Origin: Luzula sylvatica | Lineage: Eukaryota > Streptophyta > Magnoliopsida > Poales > Juncaceae | Assembly (NCBI GenBank): GCA_946800325.1 | Contig: OX326959.1 | Location: 45,507,566 to 45,571,565, forward strand | Reading direction: 5' to 3' | DNA: 64,000 nucleotides | In this document: positions 38,974-52,500 of the stretch, in pieces | Layout: each line of letters opens with the position of its first letter | Position numbering within the stretch: position 1 is the first letter of the stretch | Notes under the pieces: model-generated | The model's input: the letters and a program-made list of their open reading frames with translations, nothing else | Databases searched by the model: none | What the model was told of the DNA's origin: nothing | Program-made: the position numbers and the translations under genes

Positions 38974-38986
38974 TTTTTTAGACTTC
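38974..38986 (+). repeat. 34-bp-deletion junction 9 (GGTC lineage)
   Basis: The upstream flank is CATTTTAGAGAAC with GGTC and the downstream flank is CAGTTTTTGATTTT, a third flank combination for the same breakpoint. Confidence 0.9.
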
Positions 38987-39952
38987 AGTTTTTGATTTTT
39001 TGCAAAAAATTGGAAAAATTGAAATTTGTATGTGTTAGTCTTCAATCACGGAATTTTTTGAGAAAAACATGAAAAATGAAGTATCTTGCTCATTTTAGAG
39101 AACTGTTTTGGTCTTTTTTAGAAAAAATGATAATTGATATTTTTGAAGGTGTTAGACTTCAGTTTTTGATTTTATGCAAAAAATAAGAAAAATAGAAATT
39201 TGTATGTGTTAGTCTTCAATCCCGGAGTTTTTTGAGAAAAACATGAAAAATGAAGTATTTTGCTCATTTTAGAGAAATATTTTCGTCTTTTTTGGAAAAA
39301 ATGATAATTGATATTTTTGAAGGTGTTAGACTTCATTTTCTAATTTTTTGCAAAAAATTGGAAAAATTGAAATTTGTATGTGTTACTGTTCAATCACGGA
39401 ATTTTTTGAGAAAATCATTAAAAATGAAGTATTTTGCTTATTTTAGAGAACTATTTTGATCTTTTTCAGAAAAAATGATAATTGATATTTTTGAAGGAGT
39501 TAGACTTCAGTTTTTTATTTTATGCAAAAAATAAGAAAAATAGAAATGTGTATGTGTTAGTCTTCAATCCCGGAGTTTTTCGAGAAAAACATGAAAAATG
39601 AAGTATTTTGCTCATTTTAGAGAACTATTTTGGTCTTTTTTAGAAAAAATGATAATTGATATTTTTGAAGGAGTTAGACTTCAATTTTTTATTTTTTGCA
39701 AAAAATTGGAAAAATTGAAATTTGTATGTGTTAGTCTTCAATCCCGGAGTTTTTTGAGAAAAACATGAAAAATGAAGTATTTTGCTCATTTTAGTGAACT
39801 ATTTTAGTCTTTTTTAGAAAAAATGATAATTGATATTATTTAAGGTGTTAGACTTCAGTTTTTGATTTTTTGAAAAAAATTGGAAAAAGAGAAATTTGTA
39901 TGTGTTAGTCTTCAATCACGGAATTTTTTGAGAAAAACATGAAAAATGAAGT

Positions 39953-40822
39953 ATTTTTCTCATTTTAGAGAACTATTTTGGTCTTTTTTAGAAAAAATGA
40001 TAATTGATATTTTTTAAGGTGTTAGACTTCAGTTTTTGATTTTATGCAAAAAATAGGAAAAATGGAAATTTGTATGTGTTAGTCTTCAATCCCGGAGTTT
40101 TTTGAGAAAATCATGAAAAATGAAGTAGTTTGCTCATTTTAGAGAACTATTTTGGTCTTTTTTAGAAAAAATGATAATTGATATTTTTGAAGGTGTTAGA
40201 TTTCAGTTTTTTATTTTATGCAAAAAATAGGAAAAATAGAAATTTGTATGTGTTAGTGTTCAATCCAAGAGTTTTTCGAGAAAAACATGAAAAATGAAGT
40301 ATTTTGCTCATTTTAGAGAACTATTTTTGTCTCTTTTACAAAAAATGATAATTGATATTTTTGAAGGTGTTAAACTTCAGTTTTTTATTTTTTGCAAAAA
40401 ATTGGAAAAATTGAAATTTGTATGTGTTAGTCTTCAATCACGGAATTTTTTGAGAAAATCTTGAAAAATGAAGTATTTTGCTCATTTTAGAGAACTATTT
40501 TGTTCTTTTTTAGAAAAAATGATAATTGATATTTTTGAAGGTGTTAGACTTCAGTTTTTGATTTTTTGCAAAAAATTGGAAAAATTGAAATTTGTATGTG
40601 TTAGTCTTCAATCCCGGAGTTTTTTGAGAAAAACATGAAAAATGAAGTATTTTGCTCATTTTAGAGAACTATTTTGGTCTTTTTTAGAAAAAATGATAAT
40701 TCATATTTTTGAAGGTGTTAGATTTCAGTTTTTTATTTTAAGCAAAAAATAGGAAAAATAGAAATTTGTATGTGTTAGTCTTCAATCCCGGAGTTTTTCG
40801 AGAAAAACATGAAAAATGAAGT
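39953..40822 (+). repeat. 5-mer duplicated in tandem, copy 1 (870 bp)
   Basis: It matches 40,823-41,692 at offset 870 (5 x 174). Shared markers are AAAAATGGAAATTTG, GTGTTCAATCCAAGAG (about 40,256 and 41,126) and TTTTAAGCAAAAAA (about 40,738 and 41,608). Confidence 0.88.
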
Positions 40823-41692
40823 ATTTTTCTCATTTTAGAGAACTATTTTGGTCTTTTTTAGAAAAAATGATAATTGATATTTTTTAAGGTGTTAGACTTC
40901 AGTTTTTGATTTTATGCAAAAAATAGGAAAAATGGAAATTTGTATGTGTTAGTCTTCAATCCCGGAGTTTTTTGAGAAAATCATGAAAAATGAAGTAGTT
41001 TGCTCATTTTAGAGAACTATTTTGGTCTTTTTTAGAAAAAATGATAATTGATATTTTTGAAGGTGTTAGATTTCAGTTTTTTATTTTATGCAAAAAATAG
41101 GAAAAATAGAAATTTGTATGTGTTAGTGTTCAATCCAAGAGTTTTTCGAGAAAAACATGAAAAATGAAGTATTTTGCTCATTTTAGAGAACTATTTTTGT
41201 CTCTTTTACAAAAAATGATAATTGATATTTTTGAAGGTGTTAAACTTCAGTTTTTTATTTTTTGCAAAAAATTGGAAAAATTGAAATTTGTATGTGTTAG
41301 TCTTCAATCACGGAATTTTTTGAGAAAATCTTGAAAAATGAAGTATTTTGCTCATTTTAGAGAACTATTTTGTTCTTTTTTAGAAAAAATGATAATTGAT
41401 ATTTTTGAAGGTGTTAGACTTCAGTTTTTGATTTTTTGCAAAAAATTGGAAAAATTGAAATTTGTATGTGTTAGTCTTCAATCCCGGAGTTTTTTGAGAA
41501 AAACATGAAAAATGAAGTATTTTGCTCATTTTAGAGAACTATTTTGGTCTTTTTTAGAAAAAATGATAATTCATATTTTTGAAGGTGTTAGATTTCAGTT
41601 TTTTATTTTAAGCAAAAAATAGGAAAAATAGAAATTTGTATGTGTTAGTCTTCAATCCCGGAGTTTTTCGAGAAAAACATGAAAAATGAAGT
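40823..41692 (+). repeat. 5-mer duplicated in tandem, copy 2 (870 bp)
   Basis: It is the extra copy of 39,953-40,822. The second 8,772-bp copy has this 5-mer only once (48,725-49,594), then goes straight to the GTAGTTTGC unit that here follows at 41,693. The expansion therefore came after the large duplication, or the other copy lost it. Confidence 0.85.
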
Positions 41693-41738
41693 AGTTTGCT
41701 CATTTTAGAGAACTATTTTGGTCTTTTTTAGAAAAAAT

Positions 41739-42590
41739 GATAATTGACATTTTTGAAGGTGTTAGACTTCAGTTTTTTATTTTATGCAAAAAATAGGAAA
41801 AATAGAAATGTGTATGTGTTAGTCTTCAATCCCGGAGTTTTTCGAGAAAAACATGAAAAATGAAGTATTTTGCTCATTTTAGAGAACTACTTTGGTCTTT
41901 TTTAGAAAAAATGATAATTGATATTTTTGAAGGTGTTAGACATCAGTTTTTGATTTTTTGAAAAAAATTGGAAAAATTGAAATTTGTATGTGTTAGTCTT
42001 CAATCACGGAATTTTTTGAGAAAAACATGAAAAGTGAAGTATTTTGCTCATTTTAGAGAACTATTTTGGTCTTTTTTAGAAAAAATGATAATTGATATTT
42101 TTGAAGGTGTTAGACTTCAGTTTTTTATTTTTTGCAAAAAATTGGAAAAATTGAAATTTGTATGTGTTAGTCTTCAATCCCGGAGTTTTTTGAGAAAAAC
42201 ATGAAAAATGAAGTATTTTGCTCATTTTAGTGAACTATTTTGGTCTTTTTTAGAAAAAATGATAATTGATATTATTTAAGGTGTTAGACTTCAGTTTTTG
42301 ATTTTTTGAAAAAAATTGGAAAAAGTGAAATTTGTATGTGTTAGTCTTCAATCACGGAATTTTTTGAGAAAAACATGAAAAATGAAGTATTTTTCTCATT
42401 TTAGAGAACTATTTTGGTCTTTTTTAGAAAAAATGATAATTGATATTTTTGAAGGTGTTAGACTTCAGTTTTTGATTTTTTGCAAAAAATTGGAAAAATT
42501 GAAATTTGTATGTGTTACTCTTCAATCACGGAATGTTTTGAGAAAATCATGAAAAATGAAGTAGTTTGCTCATTTTAGAGAACTATTTTG
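41739..42590 (+). repeat. Copy of 29,088-29,939
   Basis: It is aligned at offset 12,651 by GATAATTGACATTTTTG (29,088 and 41,739), GACATCAG, GAAAAGTGAAG, GATATTATTTAAGG and GAAAAAGTGAAATT. One difference is TACCGG near 29,178 against CCCGG near 41,829. The related stretch at 33,141-33,600 lacks one of these monomers, so this block came from the 29-kb version or their common parent. Confidence 0.72.
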
Positions 42591-42941
42591 GTCTTTTTTA
42601 GAAAAAATGATAATTGATATTTTTTAAGGTGTTAGACTTCAGTTTTTGATTTTATGCAAAAAATTGGAAAAATTGAAATTTGTATGTGTTAGTCTTCAAT
42701 ACCGGAGTTTTTTGAGAAAAACATGAAAAATGAAGTATTTTGCTCATTCTAGTGAACTATTTTGGTCTCTTTTACAAAAAATGATAATTGATATTTTTTA
42801 AGGTGTTAGACTTCAGTTTTTGATTTTTTGCAAAAAAATGGAAAAATAGAAATTTGTATGTGTTAGTCTTCAATCACGGAATTTTTTGAGAAAAACATGA
42901 AAAATGAAGTATTTTGCTCATTTTGGAGAACTATTTTGGTG

Positions 42942-42954
42942 TTTTTTAGACTTC
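42942..42954 (+). repeat. 34-bp-deletion junction 10 (GGTGT lineage)
   Basis: It is the duplicate of junction 7 at offset 8,772, and keeps TTCCG. Confidence 0.9.
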
Positions 42955-45900
42955 CGTTTTTGATTTTTTGCAAAAAATTGGAAAAATTGAAATTTGTATG
43001 TGTTAGTCTTCAATCACGGAATTTTTTGAGAAAAACATGAAAAATGAAGTATCTTGCTCATTTTACAGAACTGTTTTGGTCTTTTTTAGAAAAAATGATA
43101 ATTGATATTTTTGAAGGTGTTAGACTTCAGTTTTTGATTTTATGCAAAAAATAAGAAAAATAGAAATTTGTATGTGTTAGTCTTCAATCCCGGAGTTTTT
43201 TGAGAAAAACATGAAAAATGAAGTATTTTGCTCATTTTAGAGAACTATTTTCGTCTTTTTTGGAAAAAATGATAATTGATATTTTTGAAGATGTTAGACT
43301 TCATTTTCTAATTTTTTGCAAAAAATTGGAAAAATTGAAATTTGTATGTGTTACTGTTCAATCACGGAATTTTTTGAGAAAATCATTAAAAATGAAGTAT
43401 TTTGCTTATTTTAGAGAACTATTTTGATATTTTTTAGAAAAAATTATAATTGATATTTTTGAAGGTGTTAGACTTCAGTTTTTTATTTTGTGCAAAAAAT
43501 AGGAAAAATAGAAATGTGTATGTGTTAGTCTTCAATCCCAGAGTTTTTCGAGAAAAACATGAAAAATGAAGTATTTTGCTCATTTTAGAGAACTACTTTG
43601 GTCTTTTTTAGAAAAAATGATAATTGATATTTTTGAAGGTGTTACACTTCAGTTTTTGATTTTTTGAAAAAAATTGGAAAAATTGAAATTTGTATGTGTT
43701 AGTCTTCAATCACGGAATTTTTTGAGAAAAACATGAAAAGTGAAGTATTTTGCTCATTTTAGAGAACTATTTTGGTCTTTTTTAGAAAAAATTATAATCG
43801 ATATTTTTGAAGGTGTTAGACTTCAGTTTTTTATTTTATGCAAAAAATAAGAAAAATAGAAATGTGTATGTGTTAGTCTTCAATCCCGGAGTTTTTCGAG
43901 AAAAACATGAAAAATGAAGTATTTTGCTCATTTTAGAGAACTACTTTGGTCTTTTTTAGAAAAAATGATAATTGATATTTTTGAAGGTGTTAGACTTCAG
44001 TTTTTTATTTTTTGCTAAAAATTGGAAAAATTGAAATTTGTATGTGTTAGTCTTCAATCACGGAATTTTTTGAGAAAAACATGAAAAGTGAAGTATTTTG
44101 CTCATTTTAGAGAACTATTTTGGTCTTTTTTAGAAAAAATGATAATTGATATTTTTGAAGGTGTTAGACTTCAGTTTTTTATTTTTTGCAAAAAATTGGA
44201 AAAATTGAAATTTGTATGTGTTACTCTTCAATCACGGAATGTTTTGAGAAAATCATGAAAAATGAAGTAGTTTGCTCATTTTAGAGAACTATTTTGGTCT
44301 TTTTTAGAAAAAATGATAATTGATATTTTTTAAGGTGTTAGATTTCAGTTTTTGATTTTATGCAAAAAATAGGAAAAATATAAATTTGTATGTGTTAGTC
44401 TTCAATCCCGGAGTTTTTCGAGAAAAACATGAAAAATGAAGTATTTTGCTCATTTTAGAGAACTATTTTGGTCTCTTTTACAAAAAATGATAATTGATAT
44501 TTTTGAAGGTGTTAAACTTCAGTTTTTTATTTTTTGCAAATACTTGGAAAAATTGAAATTTGTATGTGTTAGTCTTCAATCACGGAATTTTTTGAGAAAA
44601 TCTTGAAAAATGAAGTATTTTGCTCATTTTAGAGAACTATTTTGTTCTTTTTTAGAAAAAATGATAATTGATATTTTTTAAGGTGTTAGACTTCAGTTTT
44701 TGATTTTTTGCAAAAAATTGGAAAAATTGAAATTTGTATGTGTTAGTCTTCAATCCCGGAGTTTTTTGAGAAAAACATGAAAAATGAAGTATTTTGCTCA
44801 TTTTAGAGAACTATTTTGGTCTTTTTTAGAAAAAATGATAATTGATATTTTTGAAGGTGTTAGACTTCATTTTTTGATTTTTTGCAAAAAATTGGAAAAA
44901 TTGAAATTTGTATGTGTTACTCTTCAATCACGGAATTTTTTGAGAAAATCATGAAAAATGAAGTATTTTGCTTATTTTAGAGAACTATTTTGATCTTTTT
45001 TAGAAAAAATGATAATTGATATTTTTGAAGGTGTTAGACTTCAGTTTTTCATTTTATGCAAAAAATAGGAAAAATAGAAATTTGTATGTGTTAGTCTTCA
45101 ATCCCGGAGTTTTTTGAGAAAAAAATGAAAAATGAAGTATTTTGGTCATTTTAGTGAACTATTTTGGTCTTTTTTCGAAAAAATTATAATTGATATTTTT
45201 TAAGGTGTTAGACTTCAGTTTTTGATTTTTTGCAAAAAATTGGAAAAATTGAAATTTGTTTGTTTTAGTCTTCAATCACGGATTTTTTTGAGAAAAACAT
45301 GAAAAGTGAAGTATTTTGCTCATTTTAGAGAACTATTTTGGTCTTTTTTAGAAAAAATGATAATTGATATTTTTGAAGGTGTGAGACTTCAGTTTTTGAT
45401 TTTTTGCAAAAAATTGGAAAAATTGAAATTTGTATGTGTTAGTCTTCAATCCCGGAGTTTTTTGAGAAAAACATGAAAAATGAAGTATTTTTCTCATTTT
45501 AGTGAACTATTTTGGTCTTTTTTAGAAAAAATGATAATTCATATTTTTTAAGGTGTTACTCTTCAGTTCTTGATTTTATGCAAAAAATAGGAAAAATAGA
45601 AATTTGTATGTGTTAGTCCTCAATCCCGGAGTTTTTCGAGAAAAACATGGAAAATGAAGTATTTTGCTCATTTTAGAGAACTATTTTGGTCTCTTTTACA
45701 AAAAATGATAATTGATATTTTTGAAGGTGTTGAACTTCAGTTTTTTATTTTTTGCAAAAAATTGGAAAAATTGAAATTTGTATGTGTTAGTCTTCAATCA
45801 CGGAATTTTTTGAGAAAATCTTGAAAAATGAAGTATTTTGCTCATTTTAGAGAACTATTTTGGTCTTTTTTAGAAAAAATGATAATTGATATTTTTGAAG

Positions 45901-46213
45901 GTGTTAGACTTCAGTTTTTGATTTTTTGCAAAAAATTGGAAAAATTGAAATTTGTGTGTGTTAGTCTTCAATCCCGGAGTTTTTTGAGAAAAACATGAAA
46001 AATGAAGTATTTTGCTCATTTTAGTGAACTATTTTGGTCTTTTTTAGAAAAAAATATAATTGATATTTTTTAAGGTGTTAGACTTCAATTTTTGATTTTT
46101 TGCAAAAAAATGGAAAAATTGAAATTTGTATGTGTTAGTCTTCAATGACGGAATTTTTTGAGAAAAACATGAAAAATGAAGTATTTTGCTCATTTTAGTG
46201 AACTATTTTGGTC

Positions 46214-46226
46214 TTTTTTAGACTTC
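46214..46226 (+). repeat. 34-bp-deletion junction 11 (GGTC lineage)
   Basis: It is the duplicate of junction 8 at offset 8,772. Confidence 0.9.
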
Positions 46227-47745
46227 AGTTTTTTATTTTTTGCAAAAAATTGGAAAAATTGAAATTTGTATGTGTTAGTCTTCAATCACGGAATTTTTTG
46301 AGAAAATCATGAAAAATGAAGTATCTTGCTCATTTTAGAGAACTGTTTTGGTCTTTTTTAGAAAAAATGATAATTGATATTTTTGAAGGTGTTAGACTTC
46401 AGTTTTTGATTTTATGCAAAAAATAGCAAAAATAGAAATTTGTATGTGTTAGTCTTCAATCACGGAATTTTTTGAGAAAATCATGAAAAATGAAGTATCT
46501 TGCTCATTTTAGAGAACTGTTTTGGTCTTTTTTAGAAAAAATGATAATTGATATTTTTGAAGGTGTTAGACTTCAGTTTTTGATTTTATGCAAAAAATAG
46601 CAAAAATAGAAATTTGTATGTGTTAGTCTTCAATCCCGGAGTTTTTTGAGAAAAACATGAAAAATGAAGTATTTTGCTCATTTTAGAGAACTATTTTGGT
46701 CTTTTTTAGAAAAAATGATAATTGATATTTTTGAAGGTGTTAGACTTCATTTTTTGATTTTTTGCAAAAAATTGGAAAAATTGAAATTTGTATGTGTTAG
46801 TCTTCAATCCCGGAGTTTTTTGAGAAAAACATGAAAAATGAAGTATTTTGCTCATTTTAGTGAACTATTTTAGTCTTTTTTAGAAAAAATGATAATTGAT
46901 ATTATTTAAGGTGTTAGACTTCAGTTTTTGATTTTTTGAAAAAAATTGGAAAAAGAGAAATTTGTATGTGTTAGTCTTCAATCACGGAATTTTTTGAGAA
47001 AAACATGAAAAATGAAGTATTTTTCTCATTTTAGAGAACTATTTTGGTCTTTTTTAGAAAAAATGATAATTGATATTTTTTAAGGTGTTAGACTTCAGTT
47101 TTTGATTTTATGCAAAAAATAGGAAAAATGGAAATTTGTATGTGTTAGTCTTCAATCCCGGAGTTTTTTGAGAAAATCATGAAAAATGAAGTAGTTTGCT
47201 CATTTTAGAGAACTATTTTGGTCTTTTTTAGAAAAAATGATAATTGATATTTTTGAAGGTGTTAGATTTCAGTTTTTGATTTTATGCAAAAAATAGGAAA
47301 AATAGAAATTTGTATGTGTTAGTCTTCAATCCAAGAGTTTTTCGAGAAAAACATGAAAAATGAAGTATTTTGCTCATTTTAGAGAACTATTTTTGTCTCT
47401 TTTACAAAAAATGATAATTGATATTTTTGAAGGTGTTAAACTTCAGTTTTTTATTTTTTGCAAAAAATTGGAAAAATTGAAATTTGTATGTGTTAGTCTT
47501 CAATCACGGAATTTTTTGAGAAAATCTTGAAAAATGAAGTATTTTGCTCATTTTAGAGAACTATTATGTTCTTTTTTAGAAAAAATGATAATTGATATTT
47601 TTGAAGGTGTTAGACTTCAGTTTTTGATTTTTTGCAAAAAAATGGAAAAATTGAAATTTGTATGTGTTAGTCTTCAATCCCGGAGTTTTTTGAGAAAAAC
47701 ATGAAAAATGAAGTATTTTGCTCATTTTAGAGAACTATTTTGGTC

Positions 47746-47758
47746 TTTTTTAGACTTC
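47746..47758 (+). repeat. 34-bp-deletion junction 12 (GGTC lineage)
   Basis: It is the duplicate of junction 9 at offset 8,772. Confidence 0.9.
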
Positions 47759-49594
47759 AGTTTTTGATTTTTTGCAAAAAATTGGAAAAATTGAAATTTG
47801 TATGTGTTAGTCTTCAATCACGGAATTTTTTGAGAAAAACATGAAAAATGAAGTATCTTGCTCATTTTAGAGAACTGTTTTGGTCTTTTTTAGAAAAAAT
47901 GATAATTGATATTTTTGAAGGTGTTAGACTTCAGTTTTTGATTTTATGCAAAAAATAAGAAAAATAGAAATTTGTATGTGTTAGTCTTCAATCCCGGAGT
48001 TTTTTGAGAAAAACATGAAAAATGAAGTATTTTGCTCATTTTAGAGAAATATTTTCGTCTTTTTTGGAAAAAATGATAATTGATATTTTTGAAGGTGTTA
48101 GACTTCATTTTCTAATTTTTTGCAAAAAATTGGAAAAATTGAAATTTGTATGTGTTACTGTTCAATCACGGAATTTTTTGAGAAAATCATTAAAAATGAA
48201 GTATTTTGCTTATTTTAGAGAACTATTTTGATCTTTTTCAGAAAAAATGATAATTGATATTTTTGAAGGAGTTAGACTTCAGTTTTTTATTTTATGCAAA
48301 AAATAAGAAAAATAGAAATGTGTATGTGTTAGTCTTCAATCCCGGAGTTTTTCGAGAAAAACATGAAAAATGAAGTATTTTGCTCATTTTAGAGAACTAT
48401 TTTGGTCTTTTTTAGAAAAAATGATAATTGATATTTTTGAAGGAGTTAGACTTCAATTTTTTATTTTTTGCAAAAAATTGGAAAAATTGAAATTTGTATG
48501 TGTTAGTCTTCAATCCCGGAGTTTTTTGAGAAAAACATGAAAAATGAAGTATTTTGCTCATTTTAGTGAACTATTTTAGTCTTTTTTAGAAAAAATGATA
48601 ATTGATATTATTTAAGGTGTTAGACTTCAGTTTTTGATTTTTTGAAAAAAATTGGAAAAAGAGAAATTTGTATGTGTTAGTCTTCAATCACGGAATTTTT
48701 TGAGAAAAACATGAAAAATGAAGTATTTTTCTCATTTTAGAGAACTATTTTGGTCTTTTTTAGAAAAAATGATAATTGATATTTTTTAAGGTGTTAGACT
48801 TCAGTTTTTGATTTTATGCAAAAAATAGGAAAAATGGAAATTTGTATGTGTTAGTCTTCAATCCCGGAGTTTTTTGAGAAAATCATGAAAAATGAAGTAG
48901 TTTGCTCATTTTAGAGAACTATTTTGGTCTTTTTTAGAAAAAATGATAATTGATATTTTTGAAGGTGTTAGATTTCAGTTTTTTATTTTATGCAAAAAAT
49001 AGGAAAAATAGAAATTTGTATGTGTTAGTGTTCAATCCAAGAGTTTTTCGAGAAAAACATGAAAAATGAAGTATTTTGCTCATTTTAGAGAACTATTTTT
49101 GTCTCTTTTACAAAAAATGATAATTGATATTTTTGAAGGTGTTAAACTTCAGTTTTTTATTTTTTGCAAAAAATTGGAAAAATTGAAATTTGTATGTGTT
49201 AGTCTTCAATCACGGAATTTTTTGAGAAAATCTTGAAAAATGAAGTATTTTGCTCATTTTAGAGAACTATTTTGTTCTTTTTTAGAAAAAATGATAATTG
49301 ATATTTTTGAAGGTGTTAGACTTCAGTTTTTGATTTTTTGCAAAAAATTGGAAAAATTGAAATTTGTATGTGTTAGTCTTCAATCCCGGAGTTTTTTGAG
49401 AAAAACATGAAAAATGAAGTATTTTGCTCATTTTAGAGAACTATTTTGGTCTTTTTTAGAAAAAATGATAATTCATATTTTTGAAGGTGTTAGATTTCAG
49501 TTTTTTATTTTAAGCAAAAAATAGGAAAAATAGAAATTTGTATGTGTTAGTCTTCAATCCCGGAGTTTTTCGAGAAAAACATGAAAAATGAAGT

Positions 49595-52500
49595 AGTTTG
49601 CTCATTTTAGAGAACTATTTTGGTCTTTTTTAGAAAAAATGATAATTGATATTTTTGAAGGTGTTAGACTTCAGTTTTTAATTTTTTGCCAAAATTTGGA
49701 AAAATTGAAATTTGTATGTGTTAGTCTTCAATCCCGGAGTTTTTTGAGAAAAACATGAAAAATGAAGTATTTTGCTCATTTTAGAGAACTATTTTGGTCT
49801 TTTTTAGAAAAAATGATAATTGATATTTTTGAAGGTGTTAGACTTCATTTTTTGATTTTTTGCAAAAAATTGGAAAAATTGAAATTTGTATGTGTTACTC
49901 TTCAATCCCGGAATTTTTTGAGAAAATCATGAAAAATGAAGTATTTTGCTTATTTTAGAGAACTATTTTGATCTTTTTTAGAAAAAATGATAATTGATAT
50001 TTTTGAAGGTGTTAGACTTCAGTTTTTTATTTTATGCAAAAAATTGGAAAAATTGAAATTTGTATGTGTTAGTCTTCAATCCCGGAGTTTTTTGAGAAAA
50101 ACATGAAAAATGAAGTATTTTGCTCATTTTAGAGAACTATTTTGGTCTTTTTTAGAAAAAATGATAATTGATATTTTTGAAGGTGTTAGATTTCAGTTTT
50201 TTATTTTATGCAAAAAATAGGAAAAATAGAAATTTGTATGTGTTAGTCTTCAATCCCGGAGTTTTTCGAGAAAAACATGAAAAATGAAGTATTTTGCTCA
50301 TTTTAGAGAACTATTTTGGTCTCTTTTACAAAAAATGATAATTGATATTTTTTAAGGTGTTAGACTTCAGTTTTTTATTTTATGCAAAAAATTGGAAAAA
50401 TTGAAATTTGTATGTGTTAGTCTTCAATCACGGAATTTTTTGAGAAAATCTTGAAAAATGAAGTATTTTGCTCATTTTAGAGAACTATTTTGTTCTTTTT
50501 TAGAAAAAATGATAATTGATATTTTTGAAGGTGTTAGACTTCAGTTTTTAATTTTTTGCAAAAATTTTGAAAAATTGAAATTTGTATGTGTTAGTCTTCA
50601 ATCCCGGAGTTTTTTGAGAAAAACATGAAAAATGAAGTATTTTGCTCATTTTAGAGAACTATTTTGGTCTTTTTTAGAAAAAATGATAATTGATATTTTT
50701 GAAGGTGTTAGACTTCATTTTTTGATTTTTTGCAAAAAATTGGAAAAATTGAAATTTGTATGTGTTACTCTTCAATCACGGAATTTTTTGAGAAAATCAT
50801 GAAAAATGAAGTATTTTGCTTATTTTAGAGAACTATTTTGATCTTTTTTAGAAAAAATGATAATTGATATTTTTGAAGGTGTTAGACTTCAGTTTTTTAT
50901 TTTATGCAAAAAATTGGAAAAATTGAAATTTGTATGTGTTAGTCTTCAATCACGGAATTTTTTGAGAAAATCTTGAAAAATGAAGTATTTTGCTCATTTT
51001 AGAGAACTATTTTGTTCTTTTTTAGAAAAAATTATAATTGATATTTTTGAAGGTGTTAGACTTCAGTTTTTGATTTTATGCAAAAAATAGGAAAAATAGA
51101 AATTTGTATGTGTTAGTCTTCAATCCCGGAGTTTTTTGAGAAAATCATGAAAAATGAAGTAGTTTGCTCATTTTAGAGAACTATTTTGGTCTTTTTTAGA
51201 AAAAATGATAATTGATATTTTTGAAGGTGTTAGATTTCAGTTTTTGATTTTATGCAAAAAATAGGAAAAATAGAAATTTGTATGTGTTAGTGTTCAATCC
51301 CGGAGTTTTTCGAGAAAAACATGAAAAATGAAGTATTTTGCTCATTTTAGAGAACTATTTTGGTCTCTTTTACAAAAAATGATAATTGATATTTTTGAAG
51401 GTGTTAAACTTCAGTTTTTTATTTTTTGCAAAAAATTGGAAAAATTGAAATTTGTATGTGTTAGTCTTCAATCACGGAATTTTTTGAGAAAATCTTGAAA
51501 AATGAAGTATTTTGCTCATTTTAGAGAACTATTTTGATCTTTTTTAAAAAAAATGATAATTGATATTTTTGAAGGTGTTAGACTTCAGTTTTTTATTTTA
51601 TGCAAAAAATAGGAAAAATAGAAATGTGTATGTGTTAGTCTTCAATCCCGGAGTTTTTCGAGAAAAACATGAAAAATAAAGTATTTTGCTCATTTTAGAG
51701 AACTATTTTGGTCCTTTTTAGAAAAAATGATAATTGATATTTTTGAAGGTTAGACTTCAGTTTTTAATTTTTTGCAAAAAATTGGAAAAAATTGAAATTT
51801 GTATGTGTTAGTCTTCAATCACGGAATTTTTTGAGAAAAACTTGAAAAATGAAGTATTTTGCTCATTTTAGAGAACTATTTTGTTCTTTTTTAGAAAAAA
51901 TGATAATTGATATTTTTGAAGGTGTTAGACTTCAGTTTTTGATTTTTTGCAAAAAATTGGAAAAATTGAAATTTGTATGTATTAGTCTTTAATCCCGGAG
52001 TTTTTTGAGAAAAACATGAAAAATGCAGTATTTTGCTCATTTTAGTGAACTATTTTGGACTTTTTTAGAAAAAATGATAATTGATATTTTTTAAGGTGTT
52101 AGACTTCAGTTTTTGATTTTTTGCAAAAAATTGGAAAAATTGAAATTTGTATGTGTTAGTCTTCAATCAAGGAATTTTTTGAGAAAAACATGAAAAATGA
52201 AGTATTTTGCTCATTTTAGAGAACTAATTTGGTCTTTTTTAGAAAAAATGATAATTGATATTTTTGAAGGTGTTAGACTTCAGTTTTTGATTTTTTGCAA
52301 AAAATTGGAAACATTGAAATTTGTATGTGTTACTCTTCAATCACGGAATGTTTTGAGAAAATCATGAAAAATGAAGTAGTTTGCTCATTTTAGAGAACTA
52401 TTTTGGTCTTTTTTAGAAAAAATGATAATTGATATTTTTTAAGGTGTTAGACTTCAGTTTTTGCTTTTATGCAAAAAATTGGAAAAATTGAAATTTGTAT

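Larger units (their letters stand above)
33556..40822 (+). repeat. 7.27-kb segment of the 51-mer duplication, copy 1
   Basis: It recurs at 42,328-49,594, offset 8,772, which is exactly 51 x 174 minus 3 x 34 bp. All of about twenty private variants I compared are shared, including TTCCGTTTTTG (34,180), TTACACTTC (34,871), TTTGCTAAAA (35,241), GCAAATACTTGG (35,764), TTTTGGTCATT (36,369), TTAGTCCTC (36,841), ACATGGAAAATG (36,875), CAATGACGG (37,372) and CTATTATGTTC (38,789). I found no difference between copies by reading, which suggests a very recent duplication or an assembly artefact. Confidence 0.9.
42328..49594 (+). repeat. 7.27-kb segment of the 51-mer duplication, copy 2
   Basis: It is apparently identical to 33,556-40,822, starting at the CTTCAATCAC unit after an AAAGTGAAAT unit. 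Its left flank (41,739-42,590) matches 29,088-29,939 instead. The edge of the duplicated block is therefore a join between two different neighbours. Its right flank, after the GTAGTTTGC unit at 49,595, is the mixed region. Confidence 0.9.
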
